A stretch of 16,927 nt of DNA, taken from contig WKLE02000051.1 in the NCBI GenBank assembly GCA_014885115.2, positions 1,094 to 18,020 of the forward strand, written 5' to 3'. This document shows, piece by piece, positions 16,441 through 16,927 of this stretch (the first letter of the stretch is position 1; each line of letters starts with the position of its first letter). Under the pieces are notes generated by a model, which saw nothing but the letters and a program-made list of their open reading frames with translations, searched no databases and was not told the DNA's origin. A program made the translations under genes and the position numbers. The stretch is from Asterionellopsis glacialis (lineage: Eukaryota > Bacillariophyta > Plagiogrammaphyceae > Rhaphoneidales > Asterionellopsidaceae).

Positions 16441-16927
16441 AATAGTATTTGCCCGAGCAAGGTGGGATGGTGTTGAAATACGGAATTTAACTCCTTCTCT
16501 AGAATTTCCCGTTGTTCCGTTCCATTGTTTCGATTGAGTTTGATAATCGATCTTCTTCGATTTCTTTTGAATGCAACCTCTGGTACAGTACAGTACAGTA
16601 CAGTACAGTACAGTACAGTACATCACTTTTGTGCCTGGTAGTGCCCTAATTATATATCACTGAGCCACTGTGCCTTAAATCAATTTCCTTAAATCCTTTT
16701 CACGGAAAGTTCCTGGAGAGTTCTTTGCAAAAAGAATCCAGGTTATTACCAGAGTGACGCAGGTATGTTCCTCCCGAAGAACCATTTTCAGATGAGGAGA
16801 GCGCCCACGGCAACGACAGCTGGTGACGGTTGTTCATAAAGCTTCTTGTCAGGCCCCATTCCTTACTAGACCCCAGTATGTTGTGTACGCTGCCCCTGGA
16901 TATTGATAATATAAAATAGGATACGAA
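16441..16927. promoter_or_regulatory. Upstream region of the methyltransferase gene
   Basis: It holds the TACAG microsatellite and about 300 bases beyond it with mixed composition. TATATAAT on the minus strand (about 16656-16649) lies about 210 bases upstream of the start codon and is a possible TATA element. No other gene is supported up to the window edge. Confidence 0.4.
16584..16622. repeat. TACAG microsatellite (7.8 copies)
   Basis: Seven perfect TACAG units and a partial eighth lie 144-182 bases upstream of the methyltransferase start. On the gene's strand this is CTGTA repeats, probably in the 5' UTR or core promoter. Because the repeat stays open in frame it artificially extends the methyltransferase reading frame. 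Confidence 0.97.

Noticed and set aside
16441..16626. N-terminal extension of the methyltransferase from the ATG at 16626
   Set aside because: Its first residues are microsatellite-coded Tyr-Cys-Thr-Val-Leu repeats, and the signal anchor fits far better at the N-terminus with the ATG at 16440.

Overview
The window looks like nuclear DNA of a diatom or a close relative (a photosynthetic stramenopile with a secondary plastid). The main evidence is a light-harvesting (fucoxanthin chlorophyll a/c-type) protein with an ASAF|AP plastid presequence. GT-AG introns, a hydroxylase with a similar presequence, and long intergenic spaces with microsatellites fit this. The exact species cannot be read from the sequence.

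Layout. The left flank (1-4425) holds host genes. On the minus strand is the 5' exon of an aspartyl/asparaginyl beta-hydroxylase-like gene that runs off the left edge inside an intron. On the plus strand is a two-exon light-harvesting gene, head to head with the first across about 0.6 kb of shared upstream DNA. A third gene, minus, encodes a probable organelle-targeted protein of unknown function. The right flank (15316-16440, minus) is an intact FkbM-type methyltransferase with an N-terminal membrane anchor.

Between them, about 4.6-15.3 kb is visibly richer in A and T and contains no intact gene I can defend. It is a graveyard of decayed coding sequence. The clearest part (4654-8232) looks like one mobile element. 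It has a minus-strand gene of unknown function (one in-frame TGA, one frameshift) and, diverging from it, a plus-strand gene of about 2.2 kb. That second gene has an N-terminal helix-turn-helix-like region and a Tc1/mariner-like acidic-residue layout, broken by many stops and frameshifts. Weak inverted termini next to TA dinucleotides bracket the pair.

A second decayed divergent pair lies at 10513-12790 (minus) and 12916-14085 (plus). The 3' flank of its plus gene carries the same ACTTGAG-A-rich motif seen outside both genes of the first element. Further coding relics lie at 9690-10094 (plus) and 14531-15240 (minus).

Non-coding structure includes a 145-bp foldback (4426-4570), a perfect 15-bp-arm hairpin (14730-14761), smaller perfect palindromes downstream of decayed genes, a TTTTG tract that grades into TTTCATTTCG repeats, a TACAG microsatellite just upstream of the methyltransferase, and a cluster of GGAGACCTC motifs. 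No RNA genes, CRISPR arrays or intact viral genes were recognised.
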